The notes below the pieces were generated by a model. The model had not been told where the DNA came from. It did not search any database and worked only from the letters and a program-made list of their open reading frames with translations. From Malania oleifera (lineage: Eukaryota; Streptophyta; Magnoliopsida; Santalales; Ximeniaceae), in the NCBI RefSeq assembly GCF_029873635.1, contig NC_080421.1, positions 3,534,001-3,598,000 of the forward strand: 64,000 nucleotides of DNA, given 5' to 3'. Of this stretch, positions 1-10,375 are shown in pieces (the first letter of the stretch is position 1; each line of letters starts with the position of its first letter). The translations under genes and the position numbers were made by a program.

Positions 1-837
1 TGGACTAGGATGTTCATTGATGGACCGAGTAAAGTGAAGATTTCAGAGTTCAAGCCAATTGCATCATAGTGTTCGGTTTTGCATAATACGTATTTTAACT
101 TCTTTGAAAGTCCATAATGCTCAAGGATTCATAAAAAGAAGCTTTAAAAAAGCAAATTAAAAAATCACTCAATTATCTTCTTTATGAAAAGAGACTCGTA
201 GAAGAAGCACCTCATGTCTAGATTATCCTACTAGGTCACCTCCTTTGTCTTTTGATCCAAGAAACTTGGAATTTTCGTTCAATCCTCAAACGTTAGCATG
301 CATGCATTGCATCAAGTAGGCATTCATTTTGCAAATCAGAACCCCAAATTTCAAGAAAATAAAAGAAATCATCCAATTCCAAAATCCGAGGCTAATGTGC
401 CTTTAGAATTCAACTTGGGACAACACATTTCAATGAGCATGGTCTTCTTATGAGGTCCTTGAAAAGCCCCTTTTTACATTGAAATCGCATTTCCACTTTA
501 CACTTAGTTCATCCATTACATGAGGTCTAGTTCAAGAATAAAGTTAAGCTTAACCTCATGTGCATTAAGTAAATCATTTACATCAATTCTGACATTTGCA
601 TTTGCATAGAATTGTCACTTGCATCTAGTTTAGTTTAAGATTAATGTTTCCATATATCATTTCATTTGCATCGTATTTCACACATACATCATCATGAAAA
701 TCAAAACCAAGCATCATGTATTTACTTTGAAAGAACGTTTTATTTTCATGAAATCCAATACGTTCATGACATCAAATTTAGTTTAGGAATATCACATCAC
801 TTCATCAAGGCTTAGAAGGAAACAAAAGAAAATATTA
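1..837. other. AT-rich noncoding DNA
   Basis: No open frame, RNA gene or element end is recognisable. Because the MULE transposase fragment that follows is on the minus strand, this stretch lies 3' of it and may hold the MULE's terminal region, but I could not identify a terminal inverted repeat. Confidence 0.5.
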
Positions 838-1275
838 TATATAACTATCATCAGCAATCGATAAAAATATTTTCACAACTTTTATACAAAATTGTATACA
901 TTCATACTACATCGAACTTCTGTAAAAATTTTGGTAGTCTCTTAAAATCGAGTATACCCATCCATGCTTACATCTGTTCAAAGAAAACAATTTTCATCAA
1001 CAATTGATTACACAATATTTTCACAACTTTCATACACAACTGTATACATTCATACTACATCGAACTTCTATAAAAATTTCAGCATCGTCTCTTTTTAAAA
1101 TAAAGTATACCCATCCATGCTTGCACCTATGAAAAAAAAAAACAATTTTCATCGGCAATCGATAACAATATTTTCACAAATTTCATACACAAATGTATAC
1201 ATTCATACTACATCAAACTTCTATGAAAATTTCGACAGAGTCTTCTCTTAAAATCGAGTATACCCATCCAGTCGC
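838..1275. repeat. Tandem repeat, three units of ~150 bp
   Basis: Three diverged units are seen. The shared anchor ttcatactacatc recurs at about 901, 1048 and 1202, giving periods of 147 and 154 bp. Each unit carries an 'aatattttcacaa' segment, then a 'gtataca' segment, then 'gtatacccatcca'. The third unit overlaps the predicted C-terminus of the MULE transposase fragment on the minus strand, so the array may have grown out of the 3' part of that element. Confidence 0.8.
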
Positions 1276-1469
1276 GTTAAGCTTCCCTCTTTCCATAACT
1301 AACAGTATGTGTAGAGTAAATGCATTTCCTCCAGCAATTGTCTTACGAGCAGTCTTTCGTCTGCTATTGAAATAATGTGCAACGCGATAAAATGTCAGCT
1401 GCACAAAGGTCTTTATTGGGAGACTACGATTTCCTTTCAAGACAGCGTTGAAACACTCGACAAGATTAG
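1213..1469 (-). pseudogene. MULE transposase, C-terminal fragment
   Basis: The minus-strand translation includes SNLVECFNAVLKGNRSLPI followed by a basic FYRVAHYFNSRRK-like stretch. This matches the conserved C-terminal segment of plant Mutator-like transposases (a 'SN..E.FN..L...R.LPI' signature). The frame is open for about 85 codons and then meets LTR G, whose first bases (agtagagaccc, about 1470) cut into the coding sequence. No DDE catalytic region is present here. A matching N-terminal fragment on the same strand sits at 34255-34600, beyond the LTR nest. The family call is firm. The view that both pieces come from one copy is inference. Confidence 0.72.
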
Positions 1470-1641
1470 AGTAGAGACCCGGGAAATAGAAATAATAAGA
1501 AAAGCAAAGAAAAAGAGGAAAATGGTTTGGTGAAGTCCAAACTGTCAATGGTTTTGGGAGAGCCCAAGAAAACCGTTGATGGTGATATTTTTACTGCAGC
1601 CAAGTTAAGGGTAGATAGTGAAAACTGGTTTGGTTAAAGAC

Positions 1642-1715
1642 AAAACCGTCGACGGTTTTCTGTGAAACTAAGAAAACCATCGACGGTTTTTCTCTGGGAC
1701 AGAATAGTATATAAG
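1642..1715 (+). promoter_or_regulatory. LTR G promoter: 18-bp palindromes and TATA box
   Basis: A perfect 18-bp palindrome AAAACCGTCGACGGTTTT lies at 1642-1659. A second copy with one change is at 1673-1690, and the TATA-like TATATAAG starts 18 bp later at 1708. Looser copies (aactgtcaatggtttt, aaaaccgttgatgg) occur at about 1540-1585. Other LTRs in the window carry TCGTCGACGA palindromes at this place; here the shared core is GTCGAC with different arms. The promoter role is inferred from position. Confidence 0.55.
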
Positions 1716-1773
1716 GCCTACATGTAAATTTTCTTTGTAAATTTCTAAAGGCTCTCTCTCCTCTCTTAGCTAC

Positions 1774-1777
<4 letters not shown>

Positions 1778-1809
<32 letters not shown>

Positions 1810-1814
1810 CCTCC
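1778..1814. repeat. CT microsatellite in LTR G leader
   Basis: A pure CT run grades into CTCCCTCC. It lies about 65 bp downstream of the TATA box, so it is likely in the transcribed leader of LTR G. The other LTRs have a similar CT-rich stretch at the same place. Confidence 0.9.
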
Positions 1815-3606
1815 CTCTCCCTCCTCATTTTCTCACTCTAAACTCGCCCTATTAACAATCAGACTTCGTATCTAAGGCCTAGAGGCGATCGTCGTCATTT
1901 TAACCGGAGCGAAATTGTGTTTGGAGGATCCCAAGCACCACCCCAAAACTGAGGTAAGGAAGTTGATTATAGTGTTGATTGGTGGTTTAATTGTTTTAGT
2001 GGGTGTATAGGTCTAGGAATGTGATTATGAACATAATTCTGGGGTTGAGTTGATTGAACTAGGGAAATGTGATTTCAGGGTTTGGAGCGTGCGAACGCCG
2101 TAGGCACGAGTTTAAGATCCCTGCGAGCGTTTCCTCAGGGAATTAGGTAAGGGGATAACATATGCCAGTTAATTTTAGAAATTTTATCAACTAAAGTTTA
2201 ACATGTGATTATGGGATTTTTAGCATATGATTTTCTGGATATTTCAGGACATAAGATTTAGAATATAGATTCTAATTTTGCATGTGTTATATATATTTGT
2301 GAAAATTTAGAAATTGGATATCAGATTTACCTTATAGATGATGTATTATTTTTATATAGCAGAACATATGATTTTCCATATAGTAGTAAAATATAGTTTT
2401 CTTATACAAATTATAGTATTTTGAGTATACCTAAATTGTGTGGCATAAGAAATACTAGATTGAGTATAGAATATTAATTCAGAATTTTATACAACTTTCA
2501 CAGAACCATGATATTACAGTTGTTACAAAACCATGATATTACAGTTTACACAGAATCATAGTAATATAGATATGATAGAATCATGGTATTACAGTTTATA
2601 CAAAATCATAGTAAAATAGTATCAGAACCCTGATGGATCAAAACAAAACACAAAGCATGGTACCGTAGCTAATACTGTATAGATAGTGTAACCACACATC
2701 TCAGATAGAGTGTGGTGTTGACAGTCAATTGTGCCTTAGAGGAGAGTAAAGGAGCTCCCTGGAAGTCCGAACCAGGTTGAGCAGGCCAATCGTACTACAG
2801 ACGAGTTATAGTTTGACTTAACCTGGTAGGCCAGCCATGGTTAAGTCCAACCCATGGGCCGCACAACCTGATCATGTGGGGTTAATTCATGATTACAGTT
2901 ATCCATCTAGGGAAGTTTTCACAGTTATATATATACGTAGATTTACAAGAAACAAGAATTATCTATTACAACTAAAGGTATGTTAAAAAAGAAAACTTGT
3001 ATTTTAAATGGCATAGGTGTGAGTTATGATATGTTTTACAGTGAAATGCTATCTCAGTTATAGCTTAATTAATAATTATGTTATTCATATAAAACTCATT
3101 TGCCACACATTGGTAATAATTTATCTCATCTTACTAAAAGGTGTCTCACACCCTAGAAATTCAAACATTTCAGGAAATCTATACCGATGTGCGGAGCGAA
3201 CTCTGAGATAGAGGTGACTTTAGTACTGCCCTAGCTAAAGGGTAAGTGTTATTTTAGATGTATTTTGAGTAGTCCCTAGGAGTTCTTGTGGATTTTTGGG
3301 AGATGTACAACTATATTTTGAGAAATACTGAAACTCAGGTATTGTAAATAAGGTTTAAATATCTTGTTTGTATATTACGTTGCATAGATGGTATTTTTAT
3401 GAACAGGTTTTGTAGAGACCTGAAGAATTATAGTATTTAAATAATAAAAGAGGGAGAAAAGGAAATTTTTAAAAGAGGCCACAGCAAGTTCTCGTTGACG
3501 AAGCGGTTTATTGGGATCATTGACGGGCACACGTGTCTCGTCGACGAGAGATTACTGAGAAGGCTATTCTAGGATTTGAAATTTGTCGACGATGGATAAG
3601 TGTAAC

Positions 3607-5738
3607 TGTAACAACCTGCCTAATTTACTATATATAATTTTTTTTCTTAATAACCTTTAATATAATAAGTTTGATATCCTGTGAACTAAATAACATAATT
3701 AACCTGGACCCATGGGTACCAAGGATATATTCAAAATACCATTCTGATACATATGCAGCAGGAAACGTAATCACATACATATCATCCATCCAGCCACAAT
3801 ACCAGAGTTCTACTAAACTTGTTATATATACAATCATCCACCAAAAAGCCAAAAGTAGCCTAGGGTCACCCCCCTAAAATAAATCAAATCATGGCTCTAC
3901 AACTCACCCTTTTGACAGGGTAGCTCGGTTGGACTCTACAACCGTAAAGCCCTATCTACTCTACCTGTATTCCCTGAAATGTTTATATATAGTTGGGGTG
4001 AGACACCTCTCAATAAGGGAAATAAACTAATATCAGTGTGTGGCAACATGAGTGTTTTCGGGTTATACATCATATGAGTACATACATCATAACTGGTAAA
4101 AACTGTTGATATCATATCTGAATAAAACATGATTCCTCATAACATAATATAACGTACTAAATTACTAACATGAAAATCATCTTATATAACTATACAATAC
4201 CGAAGTACACCTAGGATGGATAGTTAGCTGATGTCATGTCATACCCCCACATGACTAGGTTGTGCAGCCCGAAGGAGGGATCTAGTAATGGCTGGCCGAC
4301 CATGCTAGATCAAATATAAGTCTGTAAGTACGATGGGCCCACCCCACCTGGTCCTGTACTGTCAAAGGGACTACTCCATTCTACACTGAAACCACATTGA
4401 CTACCATCTCCCACACTACTGGTCGTGTGGGAGCACTATCATAATTCTGAACATATAGTTACGGTACCGTGCTCCTGAAATTATACTAAACCATGTCATC
4501 CGAGTTCTGATATCATATAATAAGTTCCATATACTGAACATAGCTGTTTCGTATTTCATAATAATAATTGTCATGTACATATTTCATAAATTCCGTCTTA
4601 TCATACTTGATTTTGGCATCTGCGCCAACGTGAACCTCAGCATTTGCGCTGGCATAACATAACATGAATCACGACATCTGCGCCGGCATAACATAACATG
4701 AAGTACGACATCTGTGCCGGCATATCATAATATATTGAACATAATTTTCCTATATTGTTTAATATTATAATCATAAAGTCATGGTTCCTGTGTTGTTTTA
4801 TAATTACTCTGAAAACTATCATATCATACTTGATCTGGGAAACATATTATCATGATATACATATTTATATGGAAATTTAACCTCATGCCACACAGAAATG
4901 AGTAACATTCTAGATATAAAATTTGTTCTAACATGCTTTCTGACAAATCACGTTTAAATCACAACCCTATTCATAACAGTATTTCCCAAATATAGTTATA
5001 TAATATACGTATTTTCTTGAAATTTAATGGTATAAAATAAAAAATAATTTCATTGAAAATCCTAACTTAGTTTATCCCCTTACCTAGCTTACTAAGAAGC
5101 TCACAAAACACTCAATTCTACACCTGTAGTGTTCCCAGGACAACACCCTGAAATTAACATTTTCCCAAAAAAAAACTTCAGTATTATCTTTCCTAACATA
5201 TTCTACTCAGACCAAAAACTCCAAATACCCAATAAAACTTAAATTAACTTGCCCAAGTTTTGGGATGGTTCCCAAGTTAGCCTAACCAACGATCCACTCC
5301 TGCAGAAATGAAGAGAAACTTCCCAAGAGTAGAGTGGCGGCTTCAGATCGTCGATCTGGTGAAGAACAAGGATGAAATCGAAGAGAGAAGGAGTGAAGGA
5401 CGATTTTTAGTGAGAGAGAGAGAGAGAGAGAAATTGCATGCAAAATTTCACACTGAAAACCCGAGTTTGGACTATTTATACACTTGCCTTCATTGACAAG
5501 ACACGTCACTTCGTCGACGAGGCCAAGTAAAGAGTTTGTCGACGAAAACTTATCCATCGTCGACGAATTTCAGATCCTGGAATAACCTTCTCGGTAATTC
5601 TTCGTTGACGAGACACGTGTCCCCGTCGACGATCCCAATAAACCGCTTTGTCGACGAGAACTTGCTGTGACCTCTTTTAAAAATTTTCTTTTCTCCCTGT
5701 TTTATTATTTAAATACCATAATTCTTTGGGTCTTTACA
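3607..5738 (-). mobile_element. LTR F (2.1 kb, antisense part of the composite)
   Basis: Plus-strand reading starts TGTAACAACCTGCC and ends GGTCTTTACA, the antisense form of this long-LTR family. In sense it has TCGTCGACGA palindromes (about 5510-5660), a TATA box (TATTTATA on plus, 5473-5480) and a CT/GA leader (5410-5440). It also has a short 'gacatctgcgccggcat' array (about 4615-4725) and the conserved 'gggttgtgcagcccgaagg'-type block near 4255-4300. No internal element sequence adjoins either end. Confidence 0.8.
5473..5660 (-). promoter_or_regulatory. LTR F palindrome cluster and TATA box
   Basis: At least six TCGTCGACGA-type sites, exact or with one change, lie just upstream (in sense) of TATAAATA at 5480-5473. 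One pair has long inverted arms. The same cluster's distal part is duplicated in inverted form at 3490-3600. Confidence 0.6.
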
Positions 5739-5827
5739 GGTATTCTCAATACCACTTTGGGTCTGAGATGTTTTTGTGAATATTGTTATTTAAAAAAAAA
5801 TGATGGTAGTAATTTGGGGTCGTTACA

Positions 5828-6037
5828 AGATTGGTATTTGAGCGTAGGTTGTTAGGTTATGTAGACTTTAGTGTACAAAAGAAAACAATGGCAGACTATA
5901 GGAATGGATTTTGATGAGGGTAGAAATGGGTAGACTGTGATTTTGGTAAAATGAATGTGAGGGATTAATATGAGAATTTAGGGCTTTGTCTCACAGTTTG
6001 GAGGCGATAACTTCGGGATGGTTTCTATGACTTTAAG
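5828..6037 (+). mobile_element. Element G: primer-binding site and leader, truncated
   Basis: Right after the LTR end comes agaTTGGTATTTGAGCG (about 5831-5844), a decayed tRNA-iMet primer-binding site (consensus TGGTATCAGAGC). It is followed by 'taggttgttaggttatgtagac', the leader also seen in sense next to the PBS of element C. The leader stops after ctttaag at about 6037, where LTR D sequence begins abruptly. No gag of this element remains. The join is a deletion junction, not an element end. Confidence 0.7.
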
Positions 6038-6113
6038 TTTTGTTTTTGCTTTTAAATATTCTATTCATAATACTTCTAACATTCATAGGTATATCTACGG
6101 TTTCTGTAAATCT

Positions 6114-6115
<2 letters not shown>

Positions 6116-6158
<43 letters not shown>
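6116..6158. repeat. (TA)n microsatellite
   Basis: An uninterrupted TA dinucleotide run within LTR D. Homologous TA runs sit at the same relative place in LTR I and LTR L, so this microsatellite position is inherited within the LTR family. Confidence 0.9.
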
Positions 6159-6162
<4 letters not shown>

Positions 6163-8202
6163 TAATAACTGAGAAAATTTCCTTGGATGGATAACTGAAA
6201 GTCATGATTTAACCCCTTATGACAGGGTTGTGCGGCCTGCATGCGGGACCTATCACTGGTTGGCCGACCAAGATAAGTCAACTGAACTCCGAAAGTCAGA
6301 TCGGTCTCCTCAACCCTAACTGACGGGGAGCTTATCCACAACATAGGCACGATCGACTGCTGAAAATCCACATACTATCTGAGTTTTGTGGTTGCACTCT
6401 GAACTGAAAATAGCTACGGTACCTTACTCTGTTGACTGAATCTGGTCCATCAGGGTCTGATACTATATACATATGTAATTGATATTTCTATATTACTATT
6501 TTACCATGATTTTGAAATAACCATAACACTGTAAAACTGATCTGAGTAATCTGAAAATATGAATAACTAACTGAATATTTAATACCTGTATATCTAAATA
6601 TCTGTCTGAATATCTGAGTATCTGAGTGTTACGGTTTTGAAATCATGGTATCTTGGAAATTCTATAAATCATGTTTCTGAATATTCGATAAAATTTCTAT
6701 CTGTATGTATACTGAAAATTCATCATTCTTTAGAACATGTATATTCTATGATATTTTCTGCTAATATACTGTAAAACATGCTATTTGTAAACTGTATAAA
6801 TACTGTACTAATCTGTTTCGAACTCATGCCACACAATTAAATAATTAGATACACATGCTCTGAAATTTGTATTTTCTGTTATACTAATATTTTATGATCT
6901 GAATAACAATCTAGTAAAACATAAATTTTTTATTGATAATCATACTAAAATTTCCTAGCATAGCATATTTCTCATATCTGATTATCTGAGCCCTAAATGT
7001 TATTTAAAACCTTACGCACACAACGTTCAAAATTTCAACATCCTGAGATAACACGTATAATTTCTCAATCAAACAATTGAATTCACCTAGATAATTTACC
7101 CATACATATTCTCCCCAATTCCACATATGCACAATTCCTAGACTATAAACCATGTATCATTTTACCTGAGTTAATAAAATATCATCCACTGGGGTCCTCA
7201 ACCCATGCCTGCAGGGTCCCAAAATACCTTATTCCTGAAAATATAATACGATTTTACTTCACAAAACTCCAGTATATTCTCATATAATATGTGACGGCCC
7301 GATTTTTCGTACAATTTTTTAAAACAATAATAAATAAATAATCACTTGTCATTAACCACATCCAAACATCGGCCACGTCAAAAACCCTACTACCATTCAT
7401 ACGACCCGACCTGCATTGGGTACCAGGTAAAAAGTAATTTCATTATTACAACTTAACAGCGGAAGATAGTATAATTATATTATCTAGAATACAATACCCA
7501 GAGTATCTACATACATATATATACATCATCATCACAAACTCAAAACAACCCAACTCTAGGGAAATTACACATCCCCTAATCCAAAAACTCACCTTGTGTG
7601 TCAGGGTCCCAACTCCTTATGATCACGGAGCTCTATCATCTGGTCTATCCCTGTTCCCTGAAAAATTTAGATAATTTGGGTGAGACACATCTCAATAAGA
7701 AGGAATAAATTATTTACAGTGTGTGGCCATATGAGTTCAGTTATAACATGCTTTATTTTTTTTTTTAAAACAACATTTCATCTGAGAAAATACACTGATA
7801 TTCACATTCCCATAATCATATAAATATACAACACAAGCTTTTATAAGTTTTAAAACCATTTCTCAAGTTTATTCATTTCCAACACACATAATTACCCGCA
7901 AAGTTCCTGAGAATAGGGAAGAGTGCCCGCCTATACAAATAGCTTCCCTCTGCCCTAACACGTTATGCTGCTAGAAATGACCACATCTAATACATATCAG
8001 GGCACTCACCTTACTCAGTAAGCCCTTAGGCGGAGAGTTTCACTTCACCTCAATTATTTATTTTATAAAACACACACTCTTTCATTTCTCATAATCATTT
8101 CCCATTCTAACTTATTACATATCTATGTATACATAAATTCACATTTATGTACTTTACATAATACAATAGATCACATAATTCCAATTTTCCACACATTCAC
8201 GA

Positions 8203-8662
8203 TTTCCATACTGAGCATACCTCCCTAACGACATTAATAGGAACCTCACAACACAATTTCCATACTGAGCATACCTCCCCAACGACATCAGTAGGAACCT
8301 CACCACACAATTTCCATACTGAGCATACCTCCCCAACAGCATCAGTAGCAACTTCATACACATAATCTCCCTACTGAGCATACCTCCCCAACGGCATCAG
8401 TAGGAACTTCACACACACACACACACAATCTCCATACTGAGCATACCTCCTCAACGGTATCAGTAGGAACTTCACACACACACACTATATCTCCATACTG
8501 AGCATACCTCCCCAACGACATTAGTAGGAACTTCACACACACACACACACACACACACAATCTTCATACTGAAAATACCTCCCCAACGACATCAGTAGGA
8601 ACTTAACACGTACACACACAATCTCCATACTGAGCATACCTCCCCAACCACATCAGTAGGAA
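8203..8662. repeat. Minisatellite of eight units with embedded (AC)n
   Basis: Eight units of about 54-75 bp are seen. Each has the core 'catactgagcatacctcc', then 'aacgacatcagtaggaac', then a tail. The tails go from 'ctcacaacacaat' in the first units to pure CA runs of increasing length (up to about 22 bases) in later units. Spurious long frames on the minus strand arise from it. Confidence 0.9.
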
Positions 8663-9292
8663 AGGAATACCACCCACCACAATTATTGAGCGGTATTGGC
8701 ATATCATCAATCATATTTCAGTATATCTCAATTCAGATCAATATAAATATTCTCATCATTTTCTGTGCACTTTCCATCATCTCATAATAGTACATATCAT
8801 ATTTTATGTATTTCCATATTTCCCAAAATACTCATATCAGTAATTTGTACAATCTCATTTTTCATGCAAATAATTTCTACTCACGTATAAATATCACATT
8901 TCATTATTTTCCACTAACCACATCAATCATTCTCGTTTCAATATTTTCTCAGAAAATAAACATCGTTAAATTTCACATTTTTCAACACATGTCATGTGCC
9001 ACACAATTTTCGTCTAATATTCATAATATGTTAATTTCACACTGCAAAGCATCACAATTAATATTACTCAAATGCCACACAATTTATCTAATATTTATAA
9101 CATAATAACTTTCAGGCAAAATATCATATGCTCATTTTCACATATTAGTTCACACAGTAATTCTAAAAATACTGTTATAATTTGTTCCCCTTACCTGGCT
9201 TACTAAGAGTCTCGTTAGGACTCAAATCCTACTGTGACGATCTGAATAATAATAATGTAATTTAAATAAAGAGGAAGGAAAATTATCAGGGC

Positions 9293-9497
9293 CTCATCGA
9301 CGAACACAGGGGATTCGTCGACGAGGGTATAAGAGGACCTCGTCGACGAACACAAGATTCGTCGACGAGAAGATACCAAGAGAGGGTTTTGGGGAAGTCT
9401 GAAATTCGTCAACGAAGGTGCAAGTTCATCGAAGAAATTTCTACTGGACTCGTCGACGAGGTGGCGTGTCTCATCGACGAATCCAGTCCTATAAGTA
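9293..9497 (+). promoter_or_regulatory. LTR P paired palindromes and TATA box
   Basis: Inverted pairs such as CTCATCGACGAA...TTCGTCGACGAG (loop about 10 nt) are followed by CTCGTCGACGAA...TTCGTCGACGAG. Two further pairs flank 'agataccaagagagggtttt'. TATAAGTA begins at 9490. Position and repetition suggest a U3 control region. Confidence 0.6.
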
Positions 9498-10230
9498 TCA
9501 ATAACCCAGATTTAAACTTCAAAATTAAGAAATCTCTTACCCTCTCTCTCTCCCTTCGGTTCCCTCCTCTTCTTCCTTTGATTTCGGGCTAGATTTTCGC
9601 CGGATCGATGATCTGAAGCCACCACGACGCTTCTGGGGAAGTTCTCTCCAAATCTGCCAGAGGGGATCATCGGTGGAACTCCGTTGAAAATCATCCCTGA
9701 GTTGAGGTAAGACTTTTTATGCCGAATTTGGTCATACTGTAGTTATAGGAAATGATATTCGCATGAAAATACTGAAGTTTAGTTTTGGGAGTTTTCATTT
9801 TCAGGGTATTGATCAGGAAATCCTACGGGTGTGAGTCCAGAATTTATAGGGACTTTTCTTAGTAGTCAGGTAAGAGAATAAACTAAAATAGTTATTTTCC
9901 ATGCAAATTATTATTATGTATGAGTACATTTATTTTTAGGAAAGCATATATTATATATGTATATTACAAAGGAAATGCACGTTTGGGAAAATACTGCTAT
10001 TATGCTGAAATGTATATATGTATGAGATGCTAGAAATTATGATTTTAGAATATGAAGTATGATTTTATACAGCAAATGTGTGGCATGAATATCACTTTAC
10101 GTGAAATGTATTACGATATGACTTTGTTACGAATGAAGCATGTTTTCAAGAATATGAAATGTTACAGTATAAATGATGTTGAAAATACATGATAATTGAT
10201 TTATTTTCAAAATGATACATATGAAATGAT

Positions 10231-10375
10231 TTTCGGCGCGAGACCGTATTTATGAAATTTTCTGCTCGAGGTCGTATATATGAAATGATGTTCGACGCGA
10301 GGCCGTATTTATGAAATGTTCGGCGCGAGGCCGTATATATGGAAGGATTTCGGCGTGAGGCCGTATTTATGAAAT
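10231..10375. repeat. LTR P minisatellite (about five ~30 bp units)
   Basis: Units of the form TTCGGCGCGAGGCCGTATTTATGAAATG with small changes. This is homologous in position and sequence to arrays in LTR M (53270-53415) and, reversed, LTR J (43083-43275). Confidence 0.85.

Larger units (their letters stand above)
3411..5738 (-). mobile_element. Composite insert F: solo LTR with an inverted terminal duplication
   Basis: The insert starts TGTAGAGACC at 3411 and ends GGTCTTTACA at 5738, so both ends look like the U3 start of one LTR in opposite orientations. It is flanked by ggttt (3406-3410) and ggtat (5739-5743), a likely 5 bp TSD with one mismatch. Positions 3407-3602 region carry about 192 bp that is the inverted copy of about 5547-5738, from the TGTAGAGACC start through the ggataag segment. 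A full antisense LTR (TGTAACAACCTGCC...) begins at 3607. The junction reads tgtaac|TGTAACAACC. It sits inside LTR G, which is collinear on either side. Confidence 0.7.
1470..5827 (+). mobile_element. LTR G: 5' LTR of a plus-strand Ty3/gypsy element, interrupted by composite F
   Basis: The sense start is a decayed TGTAGAGACCC (reads agtagagaccc at 1470). The sense end is GGTCGTTACA at 5827, followed directly by a tRNA-iMet-type primer-binding site, so this is a 5' LTR. A TATA-like TATATAAG lies at 1708-1715, a CT-rich leader at 1778-1814 and the conserved GC-rich block near 2840-2885. The LTR is continuous from 1470 to 3410 and resumes at 5739 after a 2.3 kb insert. The resumed part carries the usual 'ggtattct...ctttgggtctgagatg' 3' segment of this family. 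Net LTR length is about 2.0 kb. The element body beyond its leader is lost. Confidence 0.8.

Noticed and set aside
5282-5557. Open frames rich in 'VDE', 'SRRR' and 'SSTKF' across many LTRs, for example also 17631-18053, 44006-44281 and 52309-52578
   Set aside because: They arise because the TCGTCGACGA palindromes lack stop codons in several frames. They occur on both strands, differ between copies and have no protein domain.
8154-8560. Repetitive minus-strand frames 'LMSLGRYAQYGN...' and 'CVCVCV...'
   Set aside because: Translations of the minisatellite and CA runs of LTR E, not genes.
9290-9480. Regularly spaced palindromic repeats resembling a CRISPR array
   Set aside because: Spacings are irregular (7-25 nt), the repeats are 10-13 bp and self-complementary, and they lie in LTR promoters of plant retrotransposons. 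There are no cas genes and the context is eukaryotic.
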